From: Sphingomonadales bacterium
GTDB lineage: Bacteria; Pseudomonadota; Alphaproteobacteria; Sphingomonadales; Sphingomonadaceae
Assembly: GCA_017304125.1 (NCBI GenBank)
Contig: JAFKLV010000377.1
Span: forward strand, 1 to 19,866
Length of the DNA: 19,866 nt
Reading direction: 5' to 3'
Numbering within the stretch: position 1 is the first letter of the stretch; each line of letters begins with the position of its first letter. The notes beneath the pieces were generated by a model. The model worked only from the letters and a program-made list of their open reading frames with translations. It searched no databases and had not been told where the DNA came from. The position numbers and the translations under genes are program-made. Below, in pieces: positions 6,566 to 15,318 of this stretch.

Positions 6566-6731
6566 GCGAGAGGGCTCGATCAGGATATAATTTTCTGTAA
6601 GACGAGCGCGATGCGCTGACGAACAAGTTGGGGCAAAGCTTTCGCGAACGGGTCTTGAACAGTCGTTCCTGCCCGGACAATCTACGTCATCGGCGCGCAC
6701 GCGACCGCAATTCTGGGGGGGGAGTGCGCCA

Positions 6732-8009
6732 ATGCGCCTGATCGTCGCGATCCTGATCTTTATACTGGCTCCGATTTGCGCGGCGACCGCGCAGGATACC
6801 GCGCGTGGCGTCTATCTACTCAAGCCGGAGGCGGTGTTCGACGGGGTGACGGCCGAGGTGCATCGCGGATGGCAGGTGCTGGTGCGCGGCAATCGCATCG
6901 AGGCGATTGGCAGCACGGTCTCGGCACCGGCCGACGCGACGGTCGTCGACCTGCCCGGCACGACATTGATGCCGGGGATGATCGAGGGGCATTCGCACCT
7001 GTTCCTCCACCCCTATAATGAAACGCCGTGGGATCAGCAGGTGCTGCATGAATCGCTCGCGCTACGGACGGTGCGCGCGACCGTTGCCGCGCGGCGAACG
7101 CTGATGGCCGGGTTCACCACCGTGCGCGATCTCGGCACCGAAGGCGCGGGCTATGCCGATGCCGGGCTCAAGCAGGCGATCGAGCAGAACATTGTGCCCG
7201 GCCCGCGGATGCTGATCGCCAGCCGCGCGCTGGTTGCCCCCGGCGCCTATGGGCCGCGCGGGTTCGAGCCGGGCATCGTCACCCCGCTCGGCGCGGAGGA
7301 GGCCGACGGGCCCAATCTCGTCACCGCGGTACGGCGGCAGATCGCGGCCGGTGCTGATGTGGTCAAACTCTATGCCGATTATCGCTGGGGTACCGGCGAG
7401 CCGAGCCGACCGACCTATCTGCAATCGGAAATGGTCGCGGCGGTGGAGGCGGCGCATGGCGCCGGGCGCAAGGTTGCCGCGCATGCTCATACCACCGAAG
7501 GGATGCGCCGCGCGATCCTGGCGGGGGTCGATACGATCGAGCATGGCGGTGGCGGCACCGCGGCGATTTTCGCGCTGATGAAGGCGCGCGGGGTCGCGTT
7601 ATGCCCAACGCTTGCCGCATCGGATGCGATTGCGCGCTATCAGGGGTGGAACGGCAGCGATCCGGCGCCGCCGAGCGTCGCGGAGGCGCGCCGCGCCTTT
7701 GCCGCGGCGATGAAGGCCGGCGTCGCGATCTGCATCGGCGGGGATGTAGGGGTCTTCCCGCATGGCGACAATGCGCGTGAGGCGGAATTGATGGCCGCCG
7801 CCGGCATGGCGCCGGCACAGGTCGCGATCGCAGCGACCTCGGGCAATGCCGCGATATTCGGCGTGGCCGATAGGATCGGCGCGCTGAAGCCCGGCATGAT
7901 GGCGGATCTGATCGCGGTGGAGGGAAATCCGCTGGCGTCGGTGGGCGCGCTGCGCAAGATTCGCTTCGTCATGAAGGACGGTACGGTGTACGCGGGAACG
8001 CCCGACTAG
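6732..8009 (+). CDS. Secreted amidohydrolase, imidazolonepropionase/prolidase-like
   Basis: This 425-residue metal-dependent hydrolase carries a signal peptide (residues 1-20, cleavage near ATAQ). It should act in the periplasm on an amide, lactam or Xaa-Pro-type bond. The binuclear amidohydrolase ligands are all visible: HxH in EGHSH (H87, H89), the probable carbamylated lysine in VVKLYAD (K212), histidines in AHAH (H251/H253) and IEHGG (H271), and the aspartate in GGDVG (D338). The C-terminal GALKPGMMADLIAVEGNPL is typical of the family. GGGGGGGAG upstream of the ATG serves as ribosome-binding site. An S9 peptidase starts 127 nt downstream on the same strand, suggesting joint peptide degradation. 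Exact specificity cannot be assigned. Confidence 0.87.
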   Translation: MRLIVAILIFILAPICAATAQDTARGVYLLKPEAVFDGVTAEVHRGWQVLVRGNRIEAIGSTVSAPADATVVDLPGTTLMPGMIEGHSHLFLHPYNETPWDQQVLHESLALRTVRATVAARRTLMAGFTTVRDLGTEGAGYADAGLKQAIEQNIVPGPRMLIASRALVAPGAYGPRGFEPGIVTPLGAEEADGPNLVTAVRRQIAAGADVVKLYADYRWGTGEPSRPTYLQSEMVAAVEAAHGAGRKVAAHAHTTEGMRRAILAGVDTIEHGGGGTAAIFALMKARGVALCPTLAASDAIARYQGWNGSDPAPPSVAEARRAFAAAMKAGVAICIGGDVGVFPHGDNAREAELMAAAGMAPAQVAIAATSGNAAIFGVADRIGALKPGMMADLIAVEGNPLASVGALRKIRFVMKDGTVYAGTPD

Positions 8010-8136
8010 GTGAGCGGAACGTCGGCGCGACGCTGGTCGTCGCCTGAAAATCACGCGCACGTCTGCCAACATCGCGCTTGCCAGCGACCGTCCGGCGCCG
8101 CATCCCTCTCAGATCAAACCATAACCGGGGATTGTG

Positions 8137-10194
8137 ATGCGCCTGTTCGCTGCTCTTCTTCTCGCCGCCACCGCAGTGCCTGCGCTGGCGCAGACACCGC
8201 CGCCGGCTGCATCGGTCGACGCGCCGACGCGCGCCTTTATCGGCAGCGATCTGTTCCAGCTTTCGATCGCTGCCGATCCGCAGATCAGCCCGGACGGGCG
8301 CACGATCGTCTATGTGCGCCGCTCGGGCGACGTGATGAGCGATCGGATGCAATCCTCGCTTTGGTTGATCGACGTTGCCAGCGGCCGGCAGACCCCCTTT
8401 TCGGCGAGCGGCTCCAGCCCGCGCTGGTCGCCCGATGGCACACGCATCGCTTATGTCGCGTCGGACGGCGCGCATCCGCAATTGTTCGTCCGCTGGCTCG
8501 GCCACGACGCTGCGACGCGGGTGACCACCCTGCCCGATGATCCCAATGCGCTGGCCTGGTCGCCGGACGGGCGCCGGCTCGCCTATATCGCGACGGTGGC
8601 GGGCGAGCCTACGACGCTCGGCAAGGCGCCACCCAAGCCGGAGGGCGCGAAATGGGCGCCGCCGCTTGAGGTGATCGATCGCGTCAATTATCGCGCGGAC
8701 GGCGGCGGTTATATCAAGCCGGGCAACGATCATTTGTTCGTCGTGTCGGCCGACGGCGGCGGCGCGCGCCAGCTCACCTTCGGCAAGTTCGACGATAATG
8801 GCCCGCTGTCGTGGAGCCAGGACGGGCGCACGATCCTGTTCTCCGCGATCCGCGGCCCCGATGCCGAGCGGCAGGTGATGAACAGCGATGTCTTCGCGGT
8901 CGATGCGGCGAGCGGCGAGTTGCGCACGCTTACCACCCGCGACGGGCCGGACAATGCGCCGCTCTTCTCGCCTGACGGATCGCGCATCGCGTGGCTCGGC
9001 TTCGACGATCATCATCGCAGCTATGAGAATGCGCAGCTTTATGTCGGTGGCCGGTCGGCGGATGCGCCGCACTCGCTGACGTCCTCGCTCGATCGCTCGA
9101 TCGAGGACGCGCAATGGGCGGCCGACGGCAAGAGCCTCTACGCCAGCTATGACGACCACGGGAAGCGCAAGCTCGCGCGAATTGGGCTCGACGGGCATCT
9201 GTCGCCGATCGTCGACAATGTCGCGGGCGGCGGGGTCGACCGGCCCTATACCGGGGGTGGTTTCTCGGTCTCGCGCGGCGGTGTGGTCGCTTATACCGGC
9301 GGCGATGCCAGCGCGCCGGCGGATGTGTGGCTATGGTCGGGTGGCAAGGCGCGGCGGCTGACTAATCTCAACGCCAATCTGCTCGAGGCAAAGGCGCTTG
9401 CGCCGGTGCGCAAGATCGCGGTGACCGCGCCGGACGGCCGCGCGATCGACGCGTGGCTCGCCACCCCGGCGGGGCGTCAGCCGGGGCAGAAACTGCCGCT
9501 GATCCTCGAAATCCACGGCGGGCCGAACAGCGCTTATGGGCCGAGCTTCGCCAGCGACGTCCAGCTTTATGCGGCGGCGGGCTATGCCGTGCTGTGGACC
9601 AATCCGCGCGGCTCGACCTCTTATGGCGCCGAATTCGCCAATCTGATCGACAAGAATTATCCCAGCCATGATTATGACGATCTGATCGCCTCGGTCGATG
9701 CGGCGATTGCCGACGGGGTGGCGGACCCGGACAATCTGTTCGTCACCGGCGGCTCGGGCGGCGGGGTGCTCACCGCGTGGATCGTCGGCAAGACCGATCG
9801 CTTCAAGGCGGCGGCGACGCAAAAGCCGGTGATCAACTGGGCGAGCGAGGCGCTGACGATGGACAATACCATGTTCACCTCGCGCTACTGGTTCACCAAG
9901 AAGCCGTGGGAGGATCCGATGAGCTATTGGAACCGCTCGCCGCTCAGCCTGGTCGGCAACGTCAAGACGCCGACGCTGGTCGTGGTGGGCAGCGAGGATT
10001 ATCGCACCCCGGTGAGCGAGAGCGAGCAATATTATGCCGCGCTGCAGATCCGCGGCGTGCCGACCGCGCTGGTCAAGGTGCCGGGCGCGAGCCACGGCGG
10101 CTTCACCTCACGCCCCTCGCAGAGCGCGGCCAAGGCGGCGGCGATCATCGCCTGGTTCGATCGCTATCGCGCGAACCCGGGCAAGCCGCAGTAA
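8137..10194 (+). CDS. Exported S9-family serine peptidase (prolyl oligopeptidase type)
   Basis: This 685-residue protein begins with a signal peptide (MRLFAALLLAATAVPALAQ). It then has an N-terminal beta-propeller with TolB/WD-like repeats carrying the recurrent SPDG motif (for example near residues 51, 98, 142 and 278). The C-terminal alpha/beta hydrolase domain has the nucleophile in TGGSGGG (S540), the aspartate in GSEDYRTP (D621) and the histidine in GASHGGF (H653). HGGP (about 460-463) forms the usual oxyanion region. This is the acylaminoacyl-peptidase or dipeptidyl-peptidase IV type, cutting short peptides in the periplasm. A GTG immediately before the ATG is an equally open start. A strong hairpin follows the stop codon. 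Confidence 0.92.
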   Translation: MRLFAALLLAATAVPALAQTPPPAASVDAPTRAFIGSDLFQLSIAADPQISPDGRTIVYVRRSGDVMSDRMQSSLWLIDVASGRQTPFSASGSSPRWSPDGTRIAYVASDGAHPQLFVRWLGHDAATRVTTLPDDPNALAWSPDGRRLAYIATVAGEPTTLGKAPPKPEGAKWAPPLEVIDRVNYRADGGGYIKPGNDHLFVVSADGGGARQLTFGKFDDNGPLSWSQDGRTILFSAIRGPDAERQVMNSDVFAVDAASGELRTLTTRDGPDNAPLFSPDGSRIAWLGFDDHHRSYENAQLYVGGRSADAPHSLTSSLDRSIEDAQWAADGKSLYASYDDHGKRKLARIGLDGHLSPIVDNVAGGGVDRPYTGGGFSVSRGGVVAYTGGDASAPADVWLWSGGKARRLTNLNANLLEAKALAPVRKIAVTAPDGRAIDAWLATPAGRQPGQKLPLILEIHGGPNSAYGPSFASDVQLYAAAGYAVLWTNPRGSTSYGAEFANLIDKNYPSHDYDDLIASVDAAIADGVADPDNLFVTGGSGGGVLTAWIVGKTDRFKAAATQKPVINWASEALTMDNTMFTSRYWFTKKPWEDPMSYWNRSPLSLVGNVKTPTLVVVGSEDYRTPVSESEQYYAALQIRGVPTALVKVPGASHGGFTSRPSQSAAKAAAIIAWFDRYRANPGKPQ

Positions 10195-10201
10195 GCGCCG
10201 A

Positions 10202-10245
10202 CCGGGAGACACGGGGCGGCCCGCGCCGCCCCGTGTCTCCCCCGG
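10202..10245. terminator. Bidirectional terminator hairpin between convergent genes
   Basis: A perfect 16-bp stem (10204-10219 with 10226-10241) encloses the 6-nt loop CCCGCG. It lies between the stop codons of the S9 peptidase and the convergent sugE gene. No long T-run follows on either side, but the position and stem strength support termination in both directions. Confidence 0.75.
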
Positions 10246-10246
10246 T

Positions 10247-10567
10247 TCAGGCGGTGGCGAAGAATTTGGTGCCGACCACGCCGACGATGATCAGCCCGAT
10301 GAACCCCGCCTGCACCAGATTGAGCTTTTCCCCGAACAGGATCATGCCGAAGATCGTGACGCCGACCGCGCCCAGCCCGGTCCACACCGCATAGGCCGTC
10401 CCGGCCGGCAAACCGCGCATCGCGAGCGCGAGCAGCCCCATGTTGACAAAGCTCAGCGTGATCGGCACCGCCGAGGCGAGCCAGGTGCCCTGCGTCGCCG
10501 CCCATTTCAGGCTGAGCGCCCAGATAATCTCCGTAACCACGGCAACGCCGAGGACGAGCCACGCCAT
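10247..10567 (-). CDS. sugE: SugE/Gdx-type small multidrug resistance transporter
   Basis: This 106-residue protein has four membrane helices and belongs to the small multidrug resistance family. The essential proton- and substrate-binding glutamate is E13 in VTEIIWAL. The segment LPAGTAYAVWTGLGAVG (residues 53-69) is the signature of the SugE/Gdx subgroup rather than EmrE, where the equivalent is IAYAIWSG. Gdx proteins export guanidinium in exchange for protons as antiparallel dimers in the inner membrane. GGAG lies 5 nt before the ATG. No guanidine riboswitch was recognised in the 180-nt leader region. The gene is divergent from the P-loop protein at 10747. Confidence 0.9.
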   Translation of the reverse strand: MAWLVLGVAVVTEIIWALSLKWAATQGTWLASAVPITLSFVNMGLLALAMRGLPAGTAYAVWTGLGAVGVTIFGMILFGEKLNLVQAGFIGLIIVGVVGTKFFATA

Positions 10568-10746
10568 CGCGCATCTCCAAATTCTGCGGGCTCGAATGGA
10601 AAGGCGCGACAGCCGGAAACCCGAAAGAGGCGCGCGCCGAGGCGGCCCGATAGGCGCTTGCGGCGTTCCTGTCCACCGCCGGGGCGTGCTTGAGCGGCGA
10701 CGCCCCTGCCCTATGCTCGGCGGCGGATCTATAAGCGAGGCGCATC

Positions 10747-11289
10747 ATGCGGGTCGAACATGGCGGCGAAATCCTGATCCTCACCGGGACGCCGGGCGCG
10801 GGAAAGACGACGATCGCCACCGCGCTCGCCGCGCTGGACGGCGCGCCGAAGGTGCATCTCCACGCCGACGACTTCTGGCATTTCATCAAGCACGGCGCGA
10901 TCGAACCCTATCTGCCGGAAGCGCATCGGCAGAATGGCATTGTTCTCGATGTTCTGGCCGGCGCCGCGGCGCGCTATGCCGCGGGCGGGTATCTGGTCGT
11001 CGTCGACGGGATCGTTGGCCCGTGGTTTCTCGATGCGTTCGAGGCGGTCGCGGTTCCGGTCCACTATATCGTGCTGCGTCCCCCGCTAGCGGTGGCGATC
11101 GAACGCTGCGGCGCGCGCGGGGGCGATACCCTGTCCGATCCCGGCGCGATCGCGGCGCTTCACACACAATTTGCCGACCTCCGCACGCTCGAACGTCATG
11201 CCGTCGCGACAGGCGAGGATAGCCGCGACGACCTGCTGTCACGCGTGATCGCCGCGGTGAACAGCGGCTCGTATCGGCTCGCCGGCTGA
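10747..11289 (+). CDS. P-loop kinase-like NTPase (AAA_33 type)
   Basis: This 180-residue cytoplasmic protein has a clear Walker A motif GTPGAGKTT (residues 14-22). It also has an acidic DD in LHADDFW (41-42), where small-molecule kinases place the catalytic base, and a hydrophobic VVVDG strand at 84-88. A basic stretch with R120 and R124 could be the lid. Size and motif order match small phosphotransferases related to gluconate kinase, chloramphenicol phosphotransferase and zeta-toxin-like folds. The phosphate acceptor is unknown. GAGG lies 7 nt upstream of the ATG. The gene ends 77 nt before the siderophore receptor, but the intervening Fur-like site argues for separate control. Confidence 0.75.
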   Translation: MRVEHGGEILILTGTPGAGKTTIATALAALDGAPKVHLHADDFWHFIKHGAIEPYLPEAHRQNGIVLDVLAGAAARYAAGGYLVVVDGIVGPWFLDAFEAVAVPVHYIVLRPPLAVAIERCGARGGDTLSDPGAIAALHTQFADLRTLERHAVATGEDSRDDLLSRVIAAVNSGSYRLAG

Positions 11290-11307
11290 AGAAAGATCAA
11301 AAATACG

Positions 11308-11328
11308 ATTGCGAATCACTCTCATTAG
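11308..11328 (+). promoter_or_regulatory. Fur-box-like operator upstream of siderophore operon
   Basis: ATTGCGAATCACTCTCATTAG matches the classical Fur site well. By eye the 17-nt core TGCGAATCACTCTCATT agrees with TGATAATCATTATCATT at 13 of 17 positions. It ends 38 nt before the receptor start. Iron-dependent repression of the four-gene operon is inferred. Confidence 0.7.
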
Positions 11329-11366
11329 CCTAAAGGCGCTCACCTCCCCCTGGTGATGAGGTTCTG

Positions 11367-13559
11367 ATGCGCTCGCGATCCCGCAACTCCCTGTTCGTTG
11401 GCGCAATCTTGCTGGCGTCGACCGCGACCGTTCCCGCTGCTGCCGCGCCGGCCGCCGCCGATGGTGCCCCTGCCGACGGCGCGGACGAGGTGGTGGTGCG
11501 CGGCGCGCGCCCGGTGGAGCAGGCCTCGTCAGGTACCAAATCCGATACCCCGCTCGTCGAAACGCCGCAGTCGATCAGCGTCATCAGCGGCGCCGATATC
11601 CGGCAGTTCGGGCTGGCCAATCTCAATCAGGCGCTGCGCTATGTCGCCGGCATCACCCCGGAATCGCGCGGCGCCAATGCCGAGATTTACGATCAGTTCA
11701 AGCTGCGCGGTTTCGATGCGCCGCGCTATCTCGACGGGCTGCGGGTGTTCGACAGTGCGACCGGCTATGCCAATCCGCAGATCGACGTATCGCGGATCGA
11801 TCGGATCGAGGTGGTCAAGGGCCCGGCATCGGTGCTTTACGGCCAGTCGAGCCCCGGCGGGCTGGTCGCCATCTCCAGCAAATTGCCGCTCGACCAGCAA
11901 TTTTACGGCGCCGTTTCCGGGACTTACGGCACTTACAATCTCTACAATGTCGATGCTGATGTCGGCGGGCGGATCGATCAGAATGTGCTGTGGCGGCTTT
12001 ATGGCGCGGTCAACGGTGCCGATACCCAGCAGAGCTTCGGCAAGCGCAGCCGCCAGACGGTAAGCGGCGCGGTGACGATCGGCGCGGGAAGCGATACCAG
12101 CCTCACCGTGCTCGCCGCCTATTCGCGCGATCCGCAGAACGGCAATTACGGCAGCGCGCCGGTGTTCGGCACGCTCTTCGCCAATCCCAACGGCAAGATC
12201 GCCACGCAATTCGCCGACGGCGAACCGGGCGATTTCTTCCGCCGCGAACAGGTCGCGCTGACCTATATCTTCACCCACCGGTTCAACAGCGACTGGTCGT
12301 TCCGCTCGAGCGGGCGCTATCAATATGCCTCGACCAATCTTGGCGCGATCTACCAGACCGGCAATCCGACCGACGCCACGCTCACCACCGTCGGGCGTGC
12401 GGCTTATGCCACCGATGAGACGCTCAACAACTGGACCTTCGACAACCAGCTGAGCGGGCGGTTCACCACCGGGCCGCTGACGCATCAGGTGATGGTCGGG
12501 CTCGATCGCCAGGTCGCGCATTCGACCGAGATCGCGGCCTTCGGCGACACGGTGAACGGCATTCCGGTCACCACGATCAACGTCTTTCGTCCGGTCTACG
12601 GGACGTCGCCCGTCCCGCTGACCCCCGGTGCGATCGGCGTGCCGGGCTCATATGATGCCGCGCTTCGCCAGACCGGGCTTTATGCGCAGGACCAGATCAG
12701 CTGGGGCGGGCTGCGCCTGACGCTGAGCGGCCGGCATGACTGGGCCGATACCGAAAACGGCGTCACGCAACGCGATCGCAAATTCACCTGGCGCGTTGGC
12801 GGGCTCTATATGACGTCGATCGGCGTCGCGCCCTATGTCAGCTATTCGACCTCGTTCCAGCCGCAGCTCGGGCAGGTATTGCGGAGCGACGGCAGCACCG
12901 GCGCGGCCAGCCCGTCGCTCGGGCGGCAGATCGAGGCCGGGGTGAAATACCAGCCGCCGGGCACCCAGATCCTGCTGACCGCGGCGTGGTTCCGCATCGA
13001 ACAGACCAATTTGTTGACCGCGGTGCCGAACACCCTGTTCTCGACGCAATCGGGCAAGGTGCGATCGCAGGGGGTGGAAGCCGAAGCGACGGTGCCTTTG
13101 CCGCACGGCTTCACCGCGCGCGCGGCGTTCAGCCATCAGACCGTCAAGACGATCGAAGACGCCGATCCGGCCAATATCGGCCAGGGGCTGATCGGGGTCG
13201 GCCGCGGCAATGCTGCGTTCAACCTCGATTGGGCGCCCGAGGCCGGCCCGCTCGCCGGGCTGAAGCTGGGCGGCGGATTGCGCTGGGTCGACAAGGTTTA
13301 CGCCGGCACCTACACCGGCAGCTATGCGCCGAGCGCGGCGGGCAATATCACCAACACCCCCTCCTACACCTTGTTCGATGCGCTGCTGCGCTACGATCTC
13401 GGTCGCGCCAATCCGAGCCTCAAGGGGCTCGAGATCGGCATCAATGCGACCAATATCTTCGACCGCAAATATCTCACCAGTTGCTATCTGAGCTCGGTCG
13501 GCTGGTGCTGGTACGGGCAGCGCCGCACCGTGCAGGGAACGATCGGGTTCCATTGGTGA
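11367..13559 (+). CDS. TonB-dependent siderophore receptor
   Basis: This 730-residue outer-membrane receptor imports a ferric siderophore using TonB/ExbBD energy. It has a signal peptide (about residues 1-27), a TonB box EVVVRG (41-46), and a plug domain with TPQSISVISG, LRGFDAPRYLDG and VVKGPASVLYGQSSPGG. The beta-barrel ends in the expected aromatic residue (GFHW). The plug wording is that of the siderophore subclass (FhuA/FoxA/FpvA-like). There is no N-terminal STN signalling domain, so no sigma/anti-sigma surface signalling is expected. GAGG lies 6 nt before the ATG. The Fur-like site and the PepSY-TM operon downstream support iron uptake. The siderophore is not identifiable. Confidence 0.93.
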   Translation: MRSRSRNSLFVGAILLASTATVPAAAAPAAADGAPADGADEVVVRGARPVEQASSGTKSDTPLVETPQSISVISGADIRQFGLANLNQALRYVAGITPESRGANAEIYDQFKLRGFDAPRYLDGLRVFDSATGYANPQIDVSRIDRIEVVKGPASVLYGQSSPGGLVAISSKLPLDQQFYGAVSGTYGTYNLYNVDADVGGRIDQNVLWRLYGAVNGADTQQSFGKRSRQTVSGAVTIGAGSDTSLTVLAAYSRDPQNGNYGSAPVFGTLFANPNGKIATQFADGEPGDFFRREQVALTYIFTHRFNSDWSFRSSGRYQYASTNLGAIYQTGNPTDATLTTVGRAAYATDETLNNWTFDNQLSGRFTTGPLTHQVMVGLDRQVAHSTEIAAFGDTVNGIPVTTINVFRPVYGTSPVPLTPGAIGVPGSYDAALRQTGLYAQDQISWGGLRLTLSGRHDWADTENGVTQRDRKFTWRVGGLYMTSIGVAPYVSYSTSFQPQLGQVLRSDGSTGAASPSLGRQIEAGVKYQPPGTQILLTAAWFRIEQTNLLTAVPNTLFSTQSGKVRSQGVEAEATVPLPHGFTARAAFSHQTVKTIEDADPANIGQGLIGVGRGNAAFNLDWAPEAGPLAGLKLGGGLRWVDKVYAGTYTGSYAPSAAGNITNTPSYTLFDALLRYDLGRANPSLKGLEIGINATNIFDRKYLTSCYLSSVGWCWYGQRRTVQGTIGFHW

Positions 13560-13852
13560 GAAAAGCCCGCCCGGTTTCCGCGCGTTATCGCCTCGCGGTG
13601 CTGTCACGCAGCGTCGCGGCGGTCGCGGGAGGCTATGGCGTGTCGGTGTTGCTGGCGATCGCGGTTGCGTGGGCGCTGCCGCTGCCGCGCGAGGAAGCGG
13701 CGACGATCGGCACGATGATCGCGCTGCTCGGGCTGCCGATCGCCGCTATGGCCTGCTTCTACGCGCGCACCGCGTTTCGCGCGTGGGCGGGGCTGGCGAT
13801 CGCGGCGTTGCTGCTTGCCGGGCTGGCGTTCGTCGCGGGGTGGCGGCCGTGA
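13556..13852 (+). CDS. Small membrane protein, DUF3649-like, of iron-uptake operon
   Basis: This 98-residue protein has three hydrophobic segments (about residues 14-37, 47-67 and 74-94), a basic N-terminus and no cysteine-rich motif. It starts at a GTG that overlaps the receptor stop codon as GTGA, so it is translationally coupled. It belongs by position and pattern to the small iron-transport-associated membrane proteins (DUF3649 type) found between a siderophore receptor and a PepSY-TM protein. Biochemical function is not established. It may be an inner-membrane partner of the reductase encoded next. The family assignment rests partly on synteny. Confidence 0.72.
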   Translation: MRKARPVSARYRLAVLSRSVAAVAGGYGVSVLLAIAVAWALPLPREEAATIGTMIALLGLPIAAMACFYARTAFRAWAGLAIAALLLAGLAFVAGWRP

Positions 13853-15318
13853 AACCCGGCTTCCGCGGCGCGATGACCTGGCTGCACGATTGGTCCGGCC
13901 TGATCGTCGGCTGGCTGCTGTTCGTCATCGCGCTTGCCGGGACGCTCAGCGTCTTCCGCAGCGAGATCGGCAATTGGATGCGGCCCGAGGTGCGGTGCTG
14001 CGCGGCCGATAGCGTCGCCGCGGGCAGCGCGGCGGTGCAATGGCTGGGCAAACATGCCGCCACATCGCCGGCCTGGTATATCCAGCCGGCCGACGCGCGC
14101 TCGGCGACCAGCTATGCCGTATGGACCGCCCCCGGCGGCGATTTTGCGCAGAAATGGCTCGACCCCAAAACCGGCGATCCGGCGACGGTGCGCGACACGC
14201 TGGGCGGCGATTTCTTCTATCGGCTGCATTTCGAGCTGGAGCTTCCCTATCCGTGGGGCCGGTTGCTCGCCGGCGCCGCGGCGGTCGCGATGCTGCTCGC
14301 GTTGCTCACCGGGATCGTCGCGCATCGCCGCTTCTTCGTCGATTTCTTCACCTTCCGCGCGGGCAAGGGGCAGCGTAGCTGGCTCGACGCGCATAATGTC
14401 CTCGCGGTCACCGCGCTGCCGTTTCACCTGATGATCGCCTTCACCGGCGCACTGACCCTCGCCAATCTCATCATGCCGTGGGGCGCGACCTCACTCTATC
14501 ACGGCGATATGGCGGCGGTGTGGAAGGATCTTTATCCCGCCGCGGTCGATCGCCCGGCGCGCAACCTCCCCGCCCCGCTGGCCCCGATCGCGCCGATGCT
14601 GGGCAAGGCGCGGCAGTTTTTCGGCGGCGAGATCGCGCAGATTGCGGTGCTCAACCCCGGCGATGCGGCGGCGGTGGTGTCGGTCACCAGCGGCGAGGAC
14701 CAGCGTATCGGCATCCAGCGTCAGGTGATCAGCTTCGACGGCACCACCGGCCGCCCGATCGCCACGCATATCGAGAAGCGCCCGGCGCTGCGCACCTTCA
14801 ACTTCCTCTATGCGCTGCACACCGCGCGGTTCGGTGAAATGCTGACGCGCTGGCTCTATTTCGTGTGCGGGCTGATGCTGACCGCGCTGATTGGCGCCGG
14901 GCTGGTGCTATGGACCGAGAAACGCCGCGCGCAGCGGCAGGATCTGGGGTTTGCGATCGTCGAGCGGCTCAATATCGCGGTCGTCGCGGGCACGCCGCTC
15001 GCCTTTGCGGCTTTCCTCCTCGCCAACCGGTTGTTGCCGGTCGATCTTGCAGACCGCGCGGCGCTCGAAGTGCGGACGATGTTCTGGCTATGGGGCGCGG
15101 TGTTCGTCTACGCGCTGGTTCGCCCGGCCCGGCGCGCGTGGCGCGAGATTCTCACCGTGACGACGGCGGCCTGCGTGGCGATTCCGCTGAGTGACGTGAT
15201 GACGCACGCGATGCGGCTCGATCCGCTGCATCTTGCGGTGGCGCTGATCGCGTTCGTGCTGGCAATGGGCTTTGCCTTCGCATCGCGCCGCGTCGGCGAT
15301 CGCGCGGCCAAGGCATGA
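13849..15318 (+). CDS. PepSY-TM membrane protein, probable siderophore ferric reductase
   Basis: This 489-residue inner-membrane protein starts MTWLHDWSGLIVGWLLFVIALAG after a short basic head, the classic PepSY-TM opening. It has four core helices (about residues 16-37, 138-160, 183-206, and one before LVLWTEKRR) and more hydrophobic helices to the C-terminus. Histidines near membrane segments (H13, H127 in FYRLHFEL, H182 in DAHN, H193 in PFHLM) are candidate haem ligands. FoxB of Pseudomonas, a related PepSY-TM protein, binds haem and reduces ferric siderophores, so a similar role is inferred. GTG at 13849 overlaps the previous stop as GTGA and is chosen over the in-frame GTG at 13840. Confidence 0.85.
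   Translation: MKPGFRGAMTWLHDWSGLIVGWLLFVIALAGTLSVFRSEIGNWMRPEVRCCAADSVAAGSAAVQWLGKHAATSPAWYIQPADARSATSYAVWTAPGGDFAQKWLDPKTGDPATVRDTLGGDFFYRLHFELELPYPWGRLLAGAAAVAMLLALLTGIVAHRRFFVDFFTFRAGKGQRSWLDAHNVLAVTALPFHLMIAFTGALTLANLIMPWGATSLYHGDMAAVWKDLYPAAVDRPARNLPAPLAPIAPMLGKARQFFGGEIAQIAVLNPGDAAAVVSVTSGEDQRIGIQRQVISFDGTTGRPIATHIEKRPALRTFNFLYALHTARFGEMLTRWLYFVCGLMLTALIGAGLVLWTEKRRAQRQDLGFAIVERLNIAVVAGTPLAFAAFLLANRLLPVDLADRAALEVRTMFWLWGAVFVYALVRPARRAWREILTVTTAACVAIPLSDVMTHAMRLDPLHLAVALIAFVLAMGFAFASRRVGDRAAKA

Noticed and set aside
6640..6655. Further HipB operator near the amidohydrolase promoter
   Set aside because: TTTCGCGAACGGGTCT matches the reverse operator at only 12 of 16 positions and its second arm is broken.
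7969..9198. 409-codon minus-strand open frame opposite the amidohydrolase and S9 peptidase
   Set aside because: It is an arginine-rich antisense shadow caused by high G/C content, without domain motifs, while the plus strand has clear active-site motifs.
10568..10746. Guanidine riboswitch upstream of sugE
   Set aside because: The Gdx-type product suggested one, but none of the guanidine riboswitch core motifs I know could be matched in this leader; a covariance-model search would settle it.
13669..13848. Longer PepSY-TM protein starting at 13669
   Set aside because: The extra residues are an out-of-frame reading of the DUF3649-like gene; the GTGA overlap at 13849 is the natural start.
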